Assembly (NCBI GenBank): GCA_938046705.1
Contig: CALIWP010000081.1
Location: 1-7,040 of the forward strand
DNA length: 7,040 nt
Origin: an uncultured Campylobacter sp.
GTDB taxonomy: Bacteria > Campylobacterota > Campylobacteria > Campylobacterales > Campylobacteraceae
Reading direction: 5' to 3'
Below are positions 5,346 through 7,040 of this stretch, piece by piece. Position 1 is the first letter of the stretch; each line of letters begins with the position of its first letter. The notes under the pieces are model-generated. The model saw only the letters and a program-made list of their open reading frames with translations. It did no database searches and was not told the DNA's origin. The position numbers were made by a program, and so were the translations under genes.

Positions 5346-7040
5346 TTGGCAAAACAAAAGCGCAATATCCTAACACTGGTCGCACCGTTTTTAGAGCCCA
5401 TCGTAAGGTTTAAGGGGCTCACGATCGTCGGCGTCATAATCGCCATCCTAGCGATCATCATCGTGCCGCTTCCTAGCGCGGTTTTGGACTTTTTTCTTGC
5501 GCTTTCCATCTCTATTTCGGTACTCATCATCCTGATCGCCGTTTACGTGCCAAAGCCTACCGACCTTAGCACCTTTCCGACGCTCATTCTTATCATCACG
5601 CTTTTTAGACTCTCGCTAAACATCGCCACTACGCGCATGATTTTAAGCGAAGGACACAATGGCCCCGATGCCGTGAGCGAGATAATCTCAAGCTTCGGGC
5701 AGTTCGTCGTAGGCGGCAACTACGTCATCGGCGTGATCGTTTTTACGATCCTAGTGCTTATAAATTTCATGGTCGTCACCAAAGGCTCGACGCGCGTGAG
5801 CGAGGTGCAGGCGAGATTTACGCTCGATGCGATGCCTGGTAAGCAAATGGCGATAGACGCCGACTTAAACGCGGGTCTGATCGATGAAAAGACAGCTAGA
5901 GAGCGCCGCGAAGCCATCATCGGCGAGGCGAATTTCTACGGTGCGATGGACGGTTCGTCTAAATTTATCAAAGGCGACGCGGTCGCTGGCATCATCATCA
6001 CGATCATAAATATCGTCGGCGGCTTTCTCATCGGCTCGTTTCAGTACGGCCTAGATATGGCTACCTCGGCGCAAAACTACACGATCCTAACGATCGGCGA
6101 CGGTCTAGTGAGCCAGATACCTGGCCTCATCACTTCGACGGCCACGGCGATCATCATCACGCGCGCTAGCAAGGACGATGAAAATTTCGCCGAGGGCTCG
6201 CTAACACAGCTACTAGGCGAATACAAAACACTTTTAATAGTCGGCTTTATACTATTTGTTTTTGCTCTAGTCCCGGGACTGCCGACATTATCTCTGGGCT
6301 TTATCTCGCTTCTGTTTTTAAGTATGGGCTATATAATGAAAGAGGTAAAAGAGGGCAAGATAAATTTGACCTCCAAAGCTCAAAGCGCAAGCTTGGCGCA
6401 AGGCGAGGAGGAAGGACCGGCGGCGCCTAAACCGCCTAAAAAAAGCGAAGAAGAGATCGCCCGCGAAGAGGAAGCTAAGATAAACGATATCTTAAAGCTT
6501 GAAATTTTAGAACTCGATCTAGGATACGGCCTGCTAAAGATCGCCGAGACCGATCTCATCGAGCGCATACGAGCGATGCGACGAAATATTGCGGCACAGC
6601 TCGGCTTCTTGATGCCAAAGATCCGTATCCGCGATAACCTCCAGCTACCGCCAAACGAATACCGCTTCAAGCTAAAAGGCGTCGTGATCGGACAGGGGGA
6701 AATTTACGCGGATAAATTTCTCGCGATGGATAGCGGGCTAGTTAGCGACAACATAGAAGGCATCCCGACTAAAGAGCCTGCGTTTGGCCTCGATGCGCTA
6801 TGGATCGATGCGAGCGTAAAAGAGGACGCGATACTAAGCGGCTACACGATCGTAGATCCCGCGAGCGTCATCTCCACGCACATGAGCGAGCTGATAAAGC
6901 AAAACGCCGCCGAGCTCCTAACTCGCCAAGAGACGCAAAATTTGCTCGACAAGCTAAAATCAGAATACCCCGTCATCGTCGAGGATACGCTGCGCATCGC
7001 GCCTATCGGAGTGATTCAAAAGGTGCTAAAAGCGCTACTA
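5346..7040 (+). CDS. flhA: Flagellar biosynthesis protein FlhA (5' part; 3' end outside window)
   Basis: FlhA is the large membrane component of the flagellar type III export gate, with a cytoplasmic ring that docks chaperone-substrate complexes. In C. jejuni it is also needed to activate the FlgSR-RpoN flagellar regulon. The first 565 codons are present; full length should be a little over 700. Hydrophobic segments fill residues about 20-335, with the conserved RLSLNIATTRMIL and the cytoplasmic FHIPEP-family loop RFTLDAMPGKQMAIDADLNAG (from residue 157) followed by FYGAMDGSSKF (Asp202). A Pro/Lys/Glu-rich linker at about 345-375 leads to the cytoplasmic domain. No ATG or GTG is possible: the frame is closed by the rrf2 TAA at 5340-5342, so the start is the TTG at 5346, which gives the expected Met-Ala-Lys beginning. 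The upstream AAGAAG is a weak ribosome-binding site, suggesting coupling to the Rrf2 gene. No frameshift was found on reading through. Confidence 0.95.
   Translation, partial: MAKQKRNILTLVAPFLEPIVRFKGLTIVGVIIAILAIIIVPLPSAVLDFFLALSISISVLIILIAVYVPKPTDLSTFPTLILIITLFRLSLNIATTRMILSEGHNGPDAVSEIISSFGQFVVGGNYVIGVIVFTILVLINFMVVTKGSTRVSEVQARFTLDAMPGKQMAIDADLNAGLIDEKTARERREAIIGEANFYGAMDGSSKFIKGDAVAGIIITIINIVGGFLIGSFQYGLDMATSAQNYTILTIGDGLVSQIPGLITSTATAIIITRASKDDENFAEGSLTQLLGEYKTLLIVGFILFVFALVPGLPTLSLGFISLLFLSMGYIMKEVKEGKINLTSKAQSASLAQGEEEGPAAPKPPKKSEEEIAREEEAKINDILKLEILELDLGYGLLKIAETDLIERIRAMRRNIAAQLGFLMPKIRIRDNLQLPPNEYRFKLKGVVIGQGEIYADKFLAMDSGLVSDNIEGIPTKEPAFGLDALWIDASVKEDAILSGYTIVDPASVISTHMSELIKQNAAELLTRQETQNLLDKLKSEYPVIVEDTLRIAPIGVIQKVLKALL

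Noticed and set aside
5282..6670. Minus-strand frames opposite flhA (5282-5530, 5720-5920, 6380-6670)
   Set aside because: Antisense shadows of the continuous FlhA reading frame, Ser/Arg/Ile-rich with no family features.
1..7040. Mobile element, phage, defence system or CRISPR
   Set aside because: All recognisable genes are core chromosomal genes in sensible operons; no transposase, integrase, terminal repeats or repeat-spacer array was seen.

Overview
The window is ordinary bacterial chromosome that reads as Campylobacter, most likely one of the higher-GC (oral-type) species. This rests on three things: epsilonproteobacterial-looking HrcA, S15 and FlhA proteins, very AT-rich gaps full of AAATTT words next to G+C-richer coding DNA, and the order rpsO - Rrf2-family gene - flhA, which I recall from Campylobacter jejuni (Cj0884-Cj0883c-Cj0882c). 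The species is not fixed by what I can see.

Layout. Bases 1-243 (+) are the tail of an unrecognised protein. It converges on a minus-strand gene for a small four-helix membrane protein of the CopD/HemJ-like type (277-708). A shared hairpin lies between them and reads best as a terminator for the minus-strand gene. Next, all on the minus strand and transcribed right to left, is the heat-shock operon hrcA (4221-3442), grpE (3445-2918), dnaK (2882-1005). It ends in a strong terminator at 899-927 preceded by two more hairpins. Then comes rpsO (4793-4521, minus) with its own promoter and terminator. Diverging from rpsO on the plus strand are an Rrf2-family regulator (4938-5342) and, three bases after its stop codon, flhA (TTG start at 5346), which runs off the right edge.

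How it works together. HrcA is the repressor of its own operon and GrpE is the nucleotide-exchange factor for DnaK. The promoter in front of hrcA has perfect -35 and -10 hexamers. A CIRCE operator lies across the predicted transcription start and contains the hrcA ribosome-binding site in its spacer. Two imperfect inverted repeats with the 7-N7-7 layout of an HspR (HAIR) site lie on the -35 and further upstream, so dual HrcA/HspR control is a reasonable hypothesis. On the other side, a regulator with three cysteines placed like those of Fe-S Rrf2 proteins is apparently co-transcribed with the flagellar export gate gene flhA, and a perfect 13-base palindrome lies in the shared upstream region.

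I see no mobile element, CRISPR, tRNA or rRNA, and no evidence of an undescribed system. The points worth a second look are regulatory: the stacked operators at hrcA, the rrf2-flhA junction and its palindrome, and the triple hairpin after dnaK.
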